From: Leucobacter sp. cx-42
GTDB lineage: Bacteria; Actinomycetota; Actinomycetes; Actinomycetales; Microbacteriaceae
NCBI RefSeq assembly: GCF_014529985.1
Contig: NZ_JACVMU010000010.1
Span: 1-64,000, forward strand
Reading direction: 5' to 3'
DNA: 64,000 nt
How positions within the stretch are numbered: the first letter of the stretch is position 1; every line of letters starts with the position of its first letter. The position numbers were made by a program, and so were the translations under genes. The notes under the pieces are model-generated. The model saw only the letters and a list, made by a program, of their open reading frames with translations. It ran no database searches and was not told the DNA's origin. Shown in pieces: positions 26,193-35,342 of this stretch.

Positions 26193-27728
26193 ATGCATTC
26201 CGCTCGCCCGCTCGCGAAGTCATCCACGCAACGGGTCACCGGAGTTCGTGCACTCGTCATCGCCCTCCTCGTGTTCGCGATGAGTGTGGTGTCTGGACAG
26301 TTCGCGACGCCAGCATCTGCGCACCCGCTTGATGGCGCGGTCACCTCAATCATGCTGAAGGAAGACGCAGCAAAGAACTGGTCGCGGGTACAGGTTGATT
26401 TCATGTTCAACCTGCCTGGCGAGAGTCACCCTGGCGACACGTTCAGTATTACGCTCCCTGAGCAGCTCAAGCCCTTGTCTCGCGGATTCATCCTGCGCAA
26501 CACTGCTGGTGAGGCAGTCGCAGAGGCAATAATGACCGGGCAGCTGGTCACTTTCAAGCTCACTGACTTTGCGCTGAACCACACCGACATTATCGGTGAG
26601 GGGCATATCTACACAGAATTCAATTCCAACGCCGGGAACGGTTCAACCGTCACACTTGAGTTCATCACGAACGAAGGTGGAAAGTTCACCGACGACATTG
26701 TCATCGATGAAACGATCATCAATCGCAACAGCGTTGCCAAATCAGGTGCGTGGACACAGCTCGATGACCAGGGCGTAAGCGCACCCGATAAGGCGATCGC
26801 ATGGAACGTTGCATCTGCAATCGGCCCGTTCCCTGAGCTCGTCTTCACCGATGTCGTTGGGGAGCACCAGCAGCTGGAATGCTCCACCCTGCGCGTATTT
26901 GGTACGACGACCGTCGACCCGATCACGGGCGATCTTTCCAATCTCGCACTCATTGACAGCAGCCGCTACGACCTGGTGTCGTGCACTGAGGATGGCTTTG
27001 AACTGAAGCTGCCGCAGGGTACCGAGGTGAATGAAGTCATTCTGCTCGATTACCGCACCACGATCACCGACTCGACAGCGTCGCTGTACGCAAACACGAC
27101 AAAGATCTACAACGGCACCTCGACTTCTGATGCCACTGCGACGCTCGAGCGTTCGGGCGGCGGCAGTGGATCAGGCACCGGCACTGGTCTCGGTGAGCTC
27201 AGCATCATCAAGCTCTTGGTCGACGATCGCACCGAGGGCAACGTCGATCCTGAGATCACCCTTTCGACGCGCTTCACCATCGAAGTCGTGTGTACGAAGA
27301 ACGACAAGATCGTCACAGGCTTCCCGAAGCAGTACGAGATCACCGCGGCAACCGACGACGCGAGCTTCGTGCCGCAGAAGCAGGCCGTACCGCTCGGCGC
27401 AATCTGCACCGCGACCGAACCTGATGCGCTCGGCGCCACCCGCGTGGAGATCTCAGATCCTGTCACGATTGGGGAGGATCCCACCGCACTCACCGTCATC
27501 AACATCTATGAGGATGACCCCGAGAAGCCGATCAAGCCGGTGGATCCCACGAAGCCAGTCGATCCGGTGAAGCCGGTCGACCCCACCGTGACGAAGCCCA
27601 CTACCGGTCTTGCAAACACCGGTAGTGCCCAGAGCGATGCTGTGCTTTGGACCGCAGTCGCGAGCATCCTCTTGGGTCTCGGAGCATTGACGACGATGCG
27701 TCTACGGATGCGGGGCGCTCGGCGCTAG
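26193..27728 (+). CDS. LAXTG-anchored surface protein (adhesin-like, with DUF5979-like repeat)
   Basis: A 511-residue wall protein. ATG 26193 has GGAGG 7 bases upstream; the upstream open frame is ignored. The signal peptide ends near TPASAHPLDG. Residues about 40-170 resemble the Ig-like N-domains of Cna/SdrG-type adhesins (VDFMFNLPGESHPGDTFSI). A region from about residue 370, LSIIKLLVDDRTEG to TALTVINIY, resembles the DUF5979 beta-sandwich. A Lys-Pro linker with repeated KPVDP units follows. The C-terminus has TGLANTGSAQSD, a hydrophobic helix, and RMRGARR. LANTG fits the LAXTG signal of class E sortases. No sortase gene is in the window. It converges with pyc. Confidence 0.85.
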   Translation: MHSARPLAKSSTQRVTGVRALVIALLVFAMSVVSGQFATPASAHPLDGAVTSIMLKEDAAKNWSRVQVDFMFNLPGESHPGDTFSITLPEQLKPLSRGFILRNTAGEAVAEAIMTGQLVTFKLTDFALNHTDIIGEGHIYTEFNSNAGNGSTVTLEFITNEGGKFTDDIVIDETIINRNSVAKSGAWTQLDDQGVSAPDKAIAWNVASAIGPFPELVFTDVVGEHQQLECSTLRVFGTTTVDPITGDLSNLALIDSSRYDLVSCTEDGFELKLPQGTEVNEVILLDYRTTITDSTASLYANTTKIYNGTSTSDATATLERSGGGSGSGTGTGLGELSIIKLLVDDRTEGNVDPEITLSTRFTIEVVCTKNDKIVTGFPKQYEITAATDDASFVPQKQAVPLGAICTATEPDALGATRVEISDPVTIGEDPTALTVINIYEDDPEKPIKPVDPTKPVDPVKPVDPTVTKPTTGLANTGSAQSDAVLWTAVASILLGLGALTTMRLRMRGARR

Positions 27729-27772
27729 ACACTCGATTCAGGTTCCGCGTTTTGACCGCGGGATAGAGCTGA

Positions 27773-27806
27773 GGGAGGGGGAGGAACGAAAGCTCCTCCC
27801 CCTCCC
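27773..27806. terminator. Bidirectional terminator between surface protein gene and pyc
   Basis: Perfect 13-bp stem GGGAGGGGGAGGA with TCCTCCCCCTCCC and an 8-base loop. It is purine-rich on one arm and lies between two convergent genes. Confidence 0.75.
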
Positions 27807-27812
27807 TTGCGG

Positions 27813-30800
27813 CTACTCGATGACGAGCAGCAGATCTCCCGATTCGACGGAACGCGCACCTGCGAAGACTGCGCGCGCCACTCTGCCACCCACGGGCGAG
27901 GTGATCGCCGCTTCCATCTTCATTGCCTCGATGGTTGCGACGGGCTGGCCCGCCTCAATCTCTTCGCCAATGCCAACGTGCAACGTTACGGTACCCGAGA
28001 AGGGCGCTGCGATCTGGCCAGCGACCGTGCGGTCTGCCTTCTCTGCGACGGGAGCGGTGACGGCGACGTTCTCGTCTTTCACGAAGACCTGGCGCAGCTG
28101 GCCGTTGACCTTCAGCATGACGGTGCGCACGCCCTTGTCATCTGGCTCGCCAATTGCTTCGAGTACGACGTAGAGGCGCACGCCCTTTGCAAGGTCGATC
28201 GCGTGCTCAGCACCGGGTTCGAGCCCGTACAGGTAGTCCCCCGTGTTCAGCACGGAGAGGTCACCGAACTGCTCACGGGTTGCCTCGAACTGCTTGGTCG
28301 GGCCTGCGAACAGGAGTCGGTTGAGTGTGGCCCGACGATCCGCCCCCGCCTCAGCCAAGGACGTCTGGTCAGCGGGTTCGATCGCGCTCAGTGCAGCTGC
28401 TCCGGTGCCGCCGACGCGGCGGCCGGCGAGCACCTTCGAGCGGAACGGCTCGGGCCAGCCACCGGGAATCTCGCCCAGCTCGCCAGCAAGGAAGCCGACG
28501 ACGGAGTCAGGGATGTCGTAGTTCGCGGGGTGCTGCTCAAAGTCTGCGGGGTCAGCGTCAACGGCAGCGAGGTGCAACGCGAGGTCACCGACGACCTTTG
28601 ACGACGGCGTGACCTTGGGAATGCGGCCGAGGATGCGATCCGCTGCCGCATACATGTCTTCGATCTTCTCGAAGTTCTCAGCGAGGCCGAGTGCGATTGC
28701 CTGCTGACGCAGGTTCGACAGCTGGCCACCGGGAATCTCGTGCGCGTACACGCGACCGGTTGGCGCGGGAAGACCAGACTCGAACGGACGGTACAGCGTG
28801 CGCACTGCGTCCCAGTACGGCTCGAGCGCGTAGACCGACTGCTCGCTGATGCCGGTGTCGCGTTCGGTGTCGGCGAGGCTCGCGACGAGCGCCGAGAGCG
28901 AGGGCTGCGAGGTCGTGCCCGACATGGGCGCCGAAGCAGCGTCGACCGCGTCGACTCCGGCGTCTGCCGCAGCGAGCAGGGTCGCGAGCTGTCCGCCAGG
29001 GGTGTCGTGGGTGTGGAGGTGCACCGGGAGGTCGAAGCGCTCGCGCAACGCACGCACGAGCTTCGCTGCGGCTGCGGGGCGCAGGAGGCCAGCCATGTCT
29101 TTGATTGCGAGCACGTGTGCGCCGGCATCGACGATCGACTCCGCAAGGTGCAGATAGTAGTCGAGCGTGTATTTGTCTTCCGCTGGCGAGAGCAGGTTGC
29201 CCGTGTAGGCCATCGCCACCTCTGCAACTGCCGACCCGGTTTCACGCACCGCATCGATCGCTACCCGCATCTGGTTGACGTCGTTGAGCGCGTCAAAGAT
29301 GCGGAAGACGTCAACGCCAGTCGCTGCAGCCTCACGCACGAACGCCTGCGCGACTTCAGCCGGGTAGGGCGTGTAGCCCACGGTGTTCTGGCCGCGGAGC
29401 AGCATCTGGATTGGCACATTCGGCAGTGCTTCGCGCAGTGCGGCGAGACGCTCCCAGGGATCTTCACCGAGGAAGCGAAGCGCGACGTCATACGTTGCGC
29501 CACCCCAGGCTTCAACCGACCACAGTTCAGGGGTCAGACGGGCAACGTGCGGGGCAACCAGCGCGAGGTCTTTCGTGCGCACGCGGGTAGCGAGCAGCGA
29601 CTGGTGTGCGTCACGGAACGTGGTGTCGGTGACGGCGAGCGCGGTCTGCTCACGGAGCGCCTGTGCGTAGCGTTCGGGGCCGAGTTCGAGGAGTCGCTGG
29701 CGTGCGCTGGCTGGTGCCGCCTGCGAAAGGTCGAGCGCGGGCAGCTTGTCTGCCGGGTCGAGGACGGCTGGCTTTTCACCGTTGGGCTGGTTCACCGTCA
29801 CGTTTGCGACGTATTGCAGGAGGCGGGTCGCGCGGTCCTTCGGCTTGTTCATGTTGAGCAGGTGTGGGCGCTCTTCAATGAACGAGGTTGCGACGTCCCC
29901 CGCCTGGAAATCGGGATCGGCCAGCACGGCTTGGAGGAAGGGAATGTTGGTCGCGACGCCGCGAATGCGGAACTCGGCCAGCGCACGCAATGCACGCACC
30001 ACCGCGTCGTCGAAGGAGCGGCCACGGCAGGTGAGCTTGGCCAGCATCGAATCGAAGTGCGGGCTGATCTGTGCGCCGGCATCGATCGTGCCTCCGTCGA
30101 GGCGCACGCCACCACCACCCGGTGAACGGTAGGCCGTGATGCGGCCGAGGTCGGGGCGGAACCCGTTTGCCGGGTCTTCCGTTGTGATGCGGCACTGGAG
30201 CGCTGCGCCCTTGAGCTCGATCTTGTCTTGCGTGAGGCCGAGCTCAGCGAGGGTTGAGCCAGAGGCGATGAGCATCTGTGCCCGCACGAGGTCAATGTCT
30301 GTGACTTCTTCGGTGACGGTGTGCTCGACCTGAATGCGCGGGTTCATCTCAATGAACACGTGCTCGCCGGCACGGTCACCCTCGGTGTCGAGCAGGAACT
30401 CAACGGTGCCAGCGTTCTCGTAGCCAATCGACTCGGCGAACGCGATCGCGTCACGGGTGAGTGCGTCACGCTTCGCTTGAGAGAGATTTGGTGCGGGCGC
30501 GATTTCGACGACCTTTTGATGCCGCCGCTGTACCGAACAGTCACGTTCAAACAGGTGGACGGTCGCGCCCGTGCGATCGGCGAGCACCTGCACCTCGATG
30601 TGACGGGGTCGCAGTACCGCTTGTTCGATGAACATTGTCGAGTCACCGAAGGCAGAACCTGCCTCGCGCATCGCCGAGTTGAGGGCGTCTCGCAGATCGG
30701 CTTCGCGTTCGACGCGGCGCATGCCACGACCACCACCACCGGCGACGGCTTTCGCAAACACTGGGAAGCCAATCTCGCGTGCACCCGCAATCAACGCTTC

Positions 30801-31229
30801 AACGTCTGTCGAAGGGGGCGTGGATTGCAGCACAGGCACACCCGCCGCAATCGCATGTTCCTTTGCCGCAACCTTGTTGCCAGCCATTTCAAGCGCAAGC
30901 TTGCCTGGCCCAATAAAGCGAATTCCCGCCGCGTCTGCCGCGGCAGCAAGCTCTGGATTCTCTGACAGGAAGCCGTAGCCAGGGTAGATCGCGTCAGCAC
31001 CTGACTCGACAGCAACGCGTACGATCTCCGAGACATCAAGATATGCACGCACCGGGTGACCAACCTCACCAATGAGGTACGCTTCATCGGCCTTCAGCCG
31101 GTGGAGCGAGTTGCGGTCTTCATACGGGAACACCGCAACGGTCTTCGCACCAAGCTCGTGCGCCGCACGGAACGCACGAATCGCAATCTCACCACGGTTT
31201 GCAACCAGAATCTTCGTGAACATCGGCAC
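27813..31229 (-). CDS. pyc: Pyruvate carboxylase
   Basis: This 1138-residue biotin enzyme should carboxylate pyruvate to oxaloacetate with ATP and bicarbonate, the main anaplerotic step in many actinobacteria. Domains in order: biotin carboxylase (KILVANRGEIAIRAFRAA at residues 6-23; GGGGRGMRRV ATP loop; ERDCSVQRRHQKVVE), carboxyltransferase (TDTTFRDAHQSLLATRVRT near 543, with LHTHDTPGGQ), and a C-terminal biotinyl domain with IEAMKMEAAI, whose Lys is biotinylated. Length is standard. AAAGGA lies 6 bases before the GTG at 31227-31229; an ATG at 31223 is an alternative. It appears to be monocistronic. Confidence 0.96.
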   Translation of the reverse strand: MPMFTKILVANRGEIAIRAFRAAHELGAKTVAVFPYEDRNSLHRLKADEAYLIGEVGHPVRAYLDVSEIVRVAVESGADAIYPGYGFLSENPELAAAADAAGIRFIGPGKLALEMAGNKVAAKEHAIAAGVPVLQSTPPSTDVEALIAGAREIGFPVFAKAVAGGGGRGMRRVEREADLRDALNSAMREAGSAFGDSTMFIEQAVLRPRHIEVQVLADRTGATVHLFERDCSVQRRHQKVVEIAPAPNLSQAKRDALTRDAIAFAESIGYENAGTVEFLLDTEGDRAGEHVFIEMNPRIQVEHTVTEEVTDIDLVRAQMLIASGSTLAELGLTQDKIELKGAALQCRITTEDPANGFRPDLGRITAYRSPGGGGVRLDGGTIDAGAQISPHFDSMLAKLTCRGRSFDDAVVRALRALAEFRIRGVATNIPFLQAVLADPDFQAGDVATSFIEERPHLLNMNKPKDRATRLLQYVANVTVNQPNGEKPAVLDPADKLPALDLSQAAPASARQRLLELGPERYAQALREQTALAVTDTTFRDAHQSLLATRVRTKDLALVAPHVARLTPELWSVEAWGGATYDVALRFLGEDPWERLAALREALPNVPIQMLLRGQNTVGYTPYPAEVAQAFVREAAATGVDVFRIFDALNDVNQMRVAIDAVRETGSAVAEVAMAYTGNLLSPAEDKYTLDYYLHLAESIVDAGAHVLAIKDMAGLLRPAAAAKLVRALRERFDLPVHLHTHDTPGGQLATLLAAADAGVDAVDAASAPMSGTTSQPSLSALVASLADTERDTGISEQSVYALEPYWDAVRTLYRPFESGLPAPTGRVYAHEIPGGQLSNLRQQAIALGLAENFEKIEDMYAAADRILGRIPKVTPSSKVVGDLALHLAAVDADPADFEQHPANYDIPDSVVGFLAGELGEIPGGWPEPFRSKVLAGRRVGGTGAAALSAIEPADQTSLAEAGADRRATLNRLLFAGPTKQFEATREQFGDLSVLNTGDYLYGLEPGAEHAIDLAKGVRLYVVLEAIGEPDDKGVRTVMLKVNGQLRQVFVKDENVAVTAPVAEKADRTVAGQIAAPFSGTVTLHVGIGEEIEAGQPVATIEAMKMEAAITSPVGGRVARAVFAGARSVESGDLLLVIE

Positions 31230-31332
31230 CGACGGTCCTTTCAGGCGTTCAGCGGAGCAACCCCGCTCTGTGCATCGTATCTGCGAACATTTCGCCGCGT
31301 CACCCCCGTATGGAGGGAATCGCGGCTGTGAC

Positions 31333-31896
31333 TCAGGTAGCGGGCACAGCCATCACGGCTGACCGCGCCATCTCTGCCGGGCTCGCTGCAGACTGCAAAG
31401 TCAGTTGCATACAGGTGAGATCGAGCCAACGGCCAAACTTCGTACCCACCTCGGGGAAGATGCCGATGGTCGTGAAGCCGAGCTTTTCATGGAGGCGGAT
31501 CGACCCCTGATTCCCAGATTCAATGCTCGCAATCATGGCGTGCTTCTCTGCCGCGCGCGCTCGTGCAATCAGTTCGGTCATGAGCTGCATGCCGAGGCCG
31601 CCGCGCTGCTGGTCTGATCGTACATAGATGGAGTGCTCTACGGTGTGCTTGTAGCCGTCCCACGCACGCCACTCACCAAAGGTCGCATAGGCGATGACGA
31701 CGGACCCAGCCGCTGCGGTTTCGTCAACCGCGACGATCACCGGGAACCCTGCGGCCTGCCGCGCTTCAAGCCACGCGCGCCGGTCCTCGGTGTCAACCGT
31801 CTGGTCATTCCAGATCGCCGTCGAATTGATCACCGCGTCGTTGTAGATCTCGGTGATTCCTCCAATGTCAGCGTGAACCGCATCGCGAATGTGCAT
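31333..31896 (-). CDS. GNAT N-acetyltransferase (phosphinothricin acetyltransferase-like)
   Basis: A 187-residue acetyltransferase of the phosphinothricin/methionine sulfoximine group. MHIRDAVHADIGGITEIYNDAV opens it. YATFGEWRAWDGYKHTVEHSIYV (about 76-98) and the acetyl-CoA loop DQQRGGLGMQLM, then SGNQGSIRLHEKLGF, are family signatures. The substrate is unknown; amino acids or analogues are typical. I choose ATG 31896 because AGGAAGG lies 8 bases upstream, not the longer frame to 31980. It sits between a terminator on its 5' side and pyc on its 3' side. Confidence 0.88.
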   Translation of the reverse strand: MHIRDAVHADIGGITEIYNDAVINSTAIWNDQTVDTEDRRAWLEARQAAGFPVIVAVDETAAAGSVVIAYATFGEWRAWDGYKHTVEHSIYVRSDQQRGGLGMQLMTELIARARAAEKHAMIASIESGNQGSIRLHEKLGFTTIGIFPEVGTKFGRWLDLTCMQLTLQSAASPAEMARSAVMAVPAT

Positions 31897-32034
31897 GGCT
31901 TGCCTTCCTGCCCTGTTGGCACCATTTTTCCACGCGGCATATGCCGGGCATCCCGCTGTCCACAGAATCTCTCGAAACATGACCGAAAGTTCCCGATCCG
32001 CTCCCGGTGAGCGCCGATGGCAGCTGCACCGGAA

Positions 32035-32075
32035 ACGACGAAGCGCCAGAGGACCTGCCCCTGGCGCTTCGTCGT
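32035..32075 (-). terminator. Hairpin after the 32098 gene
   Basis: Perfect 15-bp stem ACGACGAAGCGCCAG with CTGGCGCTTCGTCGT and an 11-base loop; read on the minus strand it is followed by TTTCC. Confidence 0.75.
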
Positions 32076-32097
32076 GCCAAATTACACACTCGAATAC

Positions 32098-33225
32098 TTA
32101 GTTGTCGTGACCGGTCACGCTCACGTCGGCTCCTTCGACCATCACAAGCGGTACAGTAACGCTTGCGCCCATTACGGACTCGTACGAATACAGCCCTGCT
32201 GACTGACCAGTGAACGTAATAATGTCGTCCTCGATGATGCGCTGAGAAGGCTCACCAACTACCAAGATGTAGATGGGATCCTTCCAGAAGACCATGGAAT
32301 AGCCCTGATCTGCCGTGATGGAAACTCGGTAACTGCCAGACCCACTGTCTTGAATTACCTTGCCTTCGAAGGTGTAATAGTTCCCCTTCAGCGATTCTCC
32401 TGCGCGGGAAAGGTCAACGAAACTGATTGGGGCGGCTGCGGCCTTCGCAGCTGCCTTCGCAGCCGCCTCATCAGCTTTGGTCTTCGCTTCAACGGAAGCA
32501 TCGATATCAGCGCGTGCTACAGAGAGATCAGTATGCGCGGCCTCAAGCTTGTGCTTTGCCACCACAAATTTGGAAACGCCATCGTTGAGTTCTTCGTTGC
32601 TGCTCTCGTCAATATTCAGGCGGTCAACAGTCACCGCATTTCGTACTTCATCTGCAGTTTTGATCGCCGTCCCGAACGCACTACGATCTTCAGGCGTAGA
32701 AACATCGGAATCCTTCAACGATTCAAGACGTTCTTTGGCTCTTGAGATCTCCTTGTCAAACCCGTCGCTAACAGTGACGTATTTGCTCACTGCACTCGTG
32801 TAGTAGCCGACCGTAGTTTCGCGTTCTTCTGCGCGCTGCTTCACAACGTTTGTCACCAGAAGCGCAGCAATTACCAGGACAACGACGACGCATGCTGACA
32901 TGACAGCCAGGCCTACATAGCGTGGCATTCCCCAGAACTTCTTCACCGGTTTTGTTGTTACTGCATCGCTGCCTGAATTTTCAGGCGCAGGATACGGGAG
33001 AGCCTGAACACCGGATGCACCAGGCGCAGCTTCAACGGTGTCAGCAGCCTTTTCAGTGTCCGCTTCAACGCTGTCAGGCTCAATCGCACTGTCATGTTCA
33101 TCGATGTCTGAGGCAACGTCTGCAACTGGTTCCGAGACAGCGTCGGCTGCACGAACCTCCTCAGTCGATCCGTCAACAGGCGCGGCCGAAGCAGTGTTCT
33201 CTTCGGTCTGGGGGTCGTTAGACAA
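32098..33225 (-). CDS. Unrecognised single-pass membrane protein with acidic N-terminus and coiled coil
   Basis: I do not recognise this 375-residue protein. Residues 1-95 are acidic and low-complexity. One transmembrane helix follows (about 104-127, VGLAVMSACVVVVLVIAALLV). A helical, probably coiled-coil region (about 130-255) ends in an Ala/Lys run, AAAKAAAKAAAAP. The last 115 residues look like a small beta domain (SFVDLSRAGESLKGNYYTFEG to VMVEGADVSVTG), reminiscent of OB-fold ligand domains. The acidic part would be cytoplasmic and the rest outside (inference). The start is TTG at 33223-33225 with AAGGAG 8 bases upstream. It appears to be transcribed alone and ends in a hairpin. Confidence 0.8.
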   Translation of the reverse strand: MSNDPQTEENTASAAPVDGSTEEVRAADAVSEPVADVASDIDEHDSAIEPDSVEADTEKAADTVEAAPGASGVQALPYPAPENSGSDAVTTKPVKKFWGMPRYVGLAVMSACVVVVLVIAALLVTNVVKQRAEERETTVGYYTSAVSKYVTVSDGFDKEISRAKERLESLKDSDVSTPEDRSAFGTAIKTADEVRNAVTVDRLNIDESSNEELNDGVSKFVVAKHKLEAAHTDLSVARADIDASVEAKTKADEAAAKAAAKAAAAPISFVDLSRAGESLKGNYYTFEGKVIQDSGSGSYRVSITADQGYSMVFWKDPIYILVVGEPSQRIIEDDIITFTGQSAGLYSYESVMGASVTVPLVMVEGADVSVTGHDN

Positions 33226-33444
33226 AATCTGAACTCCTTAAAGAATCAACCTGAATTCTAGCTGGGAATGAGTGAATATTCGAACTTTCATTCAAGAAGC
33301 CACGCGTCATCTATATATGCACTGTGGCCCTTTTTAACGGCCCGAGCTCACAACAGGCTGTCTGATTCCTGCCAAACCACCCTCACCAGGAGCCACATCA
33401 CTTACAGTCAGAGACAGCACTCACCAAGCCCCAAGGAGCCAATC

Positions 33445-34380
33445 GTGCCTCGTCCCACCACTCTGCCTGCGCCGCTGAACGGAACCTTCGCCGCGAAGCG
33501 CCCGACTGGGTTCATTCTGGGCACGATCATCACGGTCGTGGCAGTCTTTGGCGGGCTCATCGGCACGTCCATGATCTACTCCATGATTACCGGCACGATG
33601 GACGCTCCCGCGTGGATGACAATCGTGGCATTCGGCGCGATCGTGCTCCTCATTTTCCTGTGGGTGCGGTTCAAGGAGGGACGCAAGTTCTCGACGCTCG
33701 GCTTCACAAACGCTCACCGCGCGCCGCGTCAGATCTTGCTCGGCGCCGGCACCGGCGTCGGCCTCGTGGCGATCTCGATGGTCTTGCTTGCGCTCACCGG
33801 GCAGGGCTCCATCAGCTGGACCGCCGGCGCAATGACCGGCTCGCAGTGGATCATGCTCGTGGCGTGGATCGCAATCTTCGGTGTGCAGTCATCCGCCGAA
33901 GAGGTCGCCATGCGCGGCTTCGCCATGCAGTCGTACGCGCGCAGCTTCGGCGCCCCCGTCGCGATCGTGCTGCAGGCAGTCCTGTTTGCTGCGCTCCACG
34001 GACAGAACGACGGCATGAACGTGCTCCCGATCATCAACCTGCTGCTCGTCGGACTCGTGCTCGGCTGCTGGGCCATTCGCGACGGTGCGCTGTGGGGCGT
34101 CTGCGCGTTCCACGCCGCGTGGAACTGGTCGCAGTCGTGGCTCTTTGGCGCGGCCGTTTCTGGCCAGAGCAGTAAGGGCGGCAGCGTCTTCACCACAACG
34201 ACCTCGGAGTCGGGCAACGCACTCCTCACCGGCGGCACCTTCGGTATCGAGGGCAGCATCATCGTGACCGTCGTGCTCGCGGCGATGCTCGCCGTACTCG
34301 TGCGGCCCGCAGTGCGCAAGGTGAAGGAAGCGCGGGAGGCTGCTCCGGTTGCTGACTCGGTCACGGTCGCTGGCGCCTGA
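33445..34380 (+). CDS. CPBP family intramembrane metalloprotease
   Basis: A 311-residue membrane protein of the CPBP (CAAX protease and bacteriocin-processing) family. The three catalytic motifs are present: QSSAEEVAMRGF (EExxxR, about residues 149-160), LFAALHGQN, and CAFHAAWNWSQS. About eight hydrophobic helices cover the chain, and the C-terminal VRKVKEAREA is cytoplasmic-like. GTG 33445 is chosen because AAGGAG lies 6 bases upstream; the frame to 33268 is ignored. Bacterial members act in protein secretion, signalling or bacteriocin immunity; the substrate here is unknown. No bacteriocin genes are nearby. It is followed by xth. Confidence 0.88.
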   Translation: MPRPTTLPAPLNGTFAAKRPTGFILGTIITVVAVFGGLIGTSMIYSMITGTMDAPAWMTIVAFGAIVLLIFLWVRFKEGRKFSTLGFTNAHRAPRQILLGAGTGVGLVAISMVLLALTGQGSISWTAGAMTGSQWIMLVAWIAIFGVQSSAEEVAMRGFAMQSYARSFGAPVAIVLQAVLFAALHGQNDGMNVLPIINLLLVGLVLGCWAIRDGALWGVCAFHAAWNWSQSWLFGAAVSGQSSKGGSVFTTTTSESGNALLTGGTFGIEGSIIVTVVLAAMLAVLVRPAVRKVKEAREAAPVADSVTVAGA

Positions 34381-34444
34381 CGTATATATGGGGGCGGATC
34401 GCGACCGCGTCGCCTCACTCCCCTCCGATGTCAGTGGTCGCCGG

Positions 34445-34450
34445 TAGTGT
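34445..34450 (+). promoter_or_regulatory. -10 element of leaderless xth
   Basis: TAGTGT, 7 bases before the ATG at 34458. Confidence 0.45.
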
Positions 34451-34457
34451 GGAACGC

Positions 34458-35336
34458 ATGAAGATCGCTACTTGGAACGTCAACTCGATCCGCACTCGCG
34501 TCGGCCGCGTCGTCGACTGGCTCGTGCGGGAAGACATTGACGTGCTCGCCATGCAGGAGATCAAGTGCAAGCCTGAGCAGTTCCCCATCGAGGCGTTCGA
34601 ACAGGCTGGCTATCAGGTGGAGATCTTTGGCCTGAACCAGTGGAACGGCGTCGCGATCGCGAGCCGCCACGAGATGACTGATGTTGCGCGCGAGTTCCCG
34701 AACATCCCGGGTTTCGGCAACCCGATCAAGGGCCAAGAGGGCGTACAGACGACCGGCGCGAACGGCTTGCCCGTCGAGGCGCGCGCGCTCGGCGTGACCG
34801 TTGGTGATCTGCGCCTGTGGAGTCTGTACGTGCCGAACGGCCGTGGGCTCGATGATCCGCACTTCGAATACAAGCTCAACTGGCTGCGTGCGCTGCGTGC
34901 CAACACTGAGGCGTGGTTGGGTGAAGATCCCGAGCTGCCGCTCGCGCTCATGGGTGACTGGAACATCGCACCACTCGACGCAGACATGGCCGACCCGAGC
35001 TTCACCGTTGGCCAGTCGACGCACGTCTCGGCAGAGGAGCGCGAGGTGTTCAACTCGTTCCTGCCGCTCGTGAGCGATGTGGTGCGTCCGATCGTTCCAG
35101 AGGGGTACACCTTCTGGGACTACAAGGCCGGCCGCTTCCAGAAGAACGAAGGCATGCGGATCGACTTCATCATGGCCTCCGAGGCCTTCGCCGACACCGT
35201 CGTCGACGCTCACATCGCGCGCGACGAGCGCAAGGGCGACGGCCCGAGCGACCACGTTCCGGTCGTCGTTGAAATCGATCCGTCGCTGCTCGGCGGCACG
35301 TTCGAGGACGAGTACGACCGCCCGATGGTGTTCTAA
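34458..35336 (+). CDS. xth: Exodeoxyribonuclease III (AP endonuclease)
   Basis: A 292-residue member of the exonuclease III/AP endonuclease family, acting in base excision repair. Key segments are MKIATWNVNSIRTRV (Asn in WNVNS), LAMQEIKC (metal-binding Glu), SLYVPNGR (catalytic Tyr), LMGDWNIAPLDAD (Asp/Asn pair), RIDFIMAS and the final GPSDHVPVVVEI (Asp-His). All the catalytic residues are visible. ATG 34458 has TAGTGT 7 bases upstream; the open frame to 34428 is ignored. An unrecognised gene starts 6 bases after its stop and is probably co-transcribed. Confidence 0.94.
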   Translation: MKIATWNVNSIRTRVGRVVDWLVREDIDVLAMQEIKCKPEQFPIEAFEQAGYQVEIFGLNQWNGVAIASRHEMTDVAREFPNIPGFGNPIKGQEGVQTTGANGLPVEARALGVTVGDLRLWSLYVPNGRGLDDPHFEYKLNWLRALRANTEAWLGEDPELPLALMGDWNIAPLDADMADPSFTVGQSTHVSAEEREVFNSFLPLVSDVVRPIVPEGYTFWDYKAGRFQKNEGMRIDFIMASEAFADTVVDAHIARDERKGDGPSDHVPVVVEIDPSLLGGTFEDEYDRPMVF

Positions 35337-35342
35337 CGGCTC

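Noticed and set aside
33270-33300. A LexA-like half site (TTCGAAC) and GAATATTC upstream of the CPBP protease gene.
   Set aside because: Only one half matches the actinobacterial SOS box, so it is not supported.
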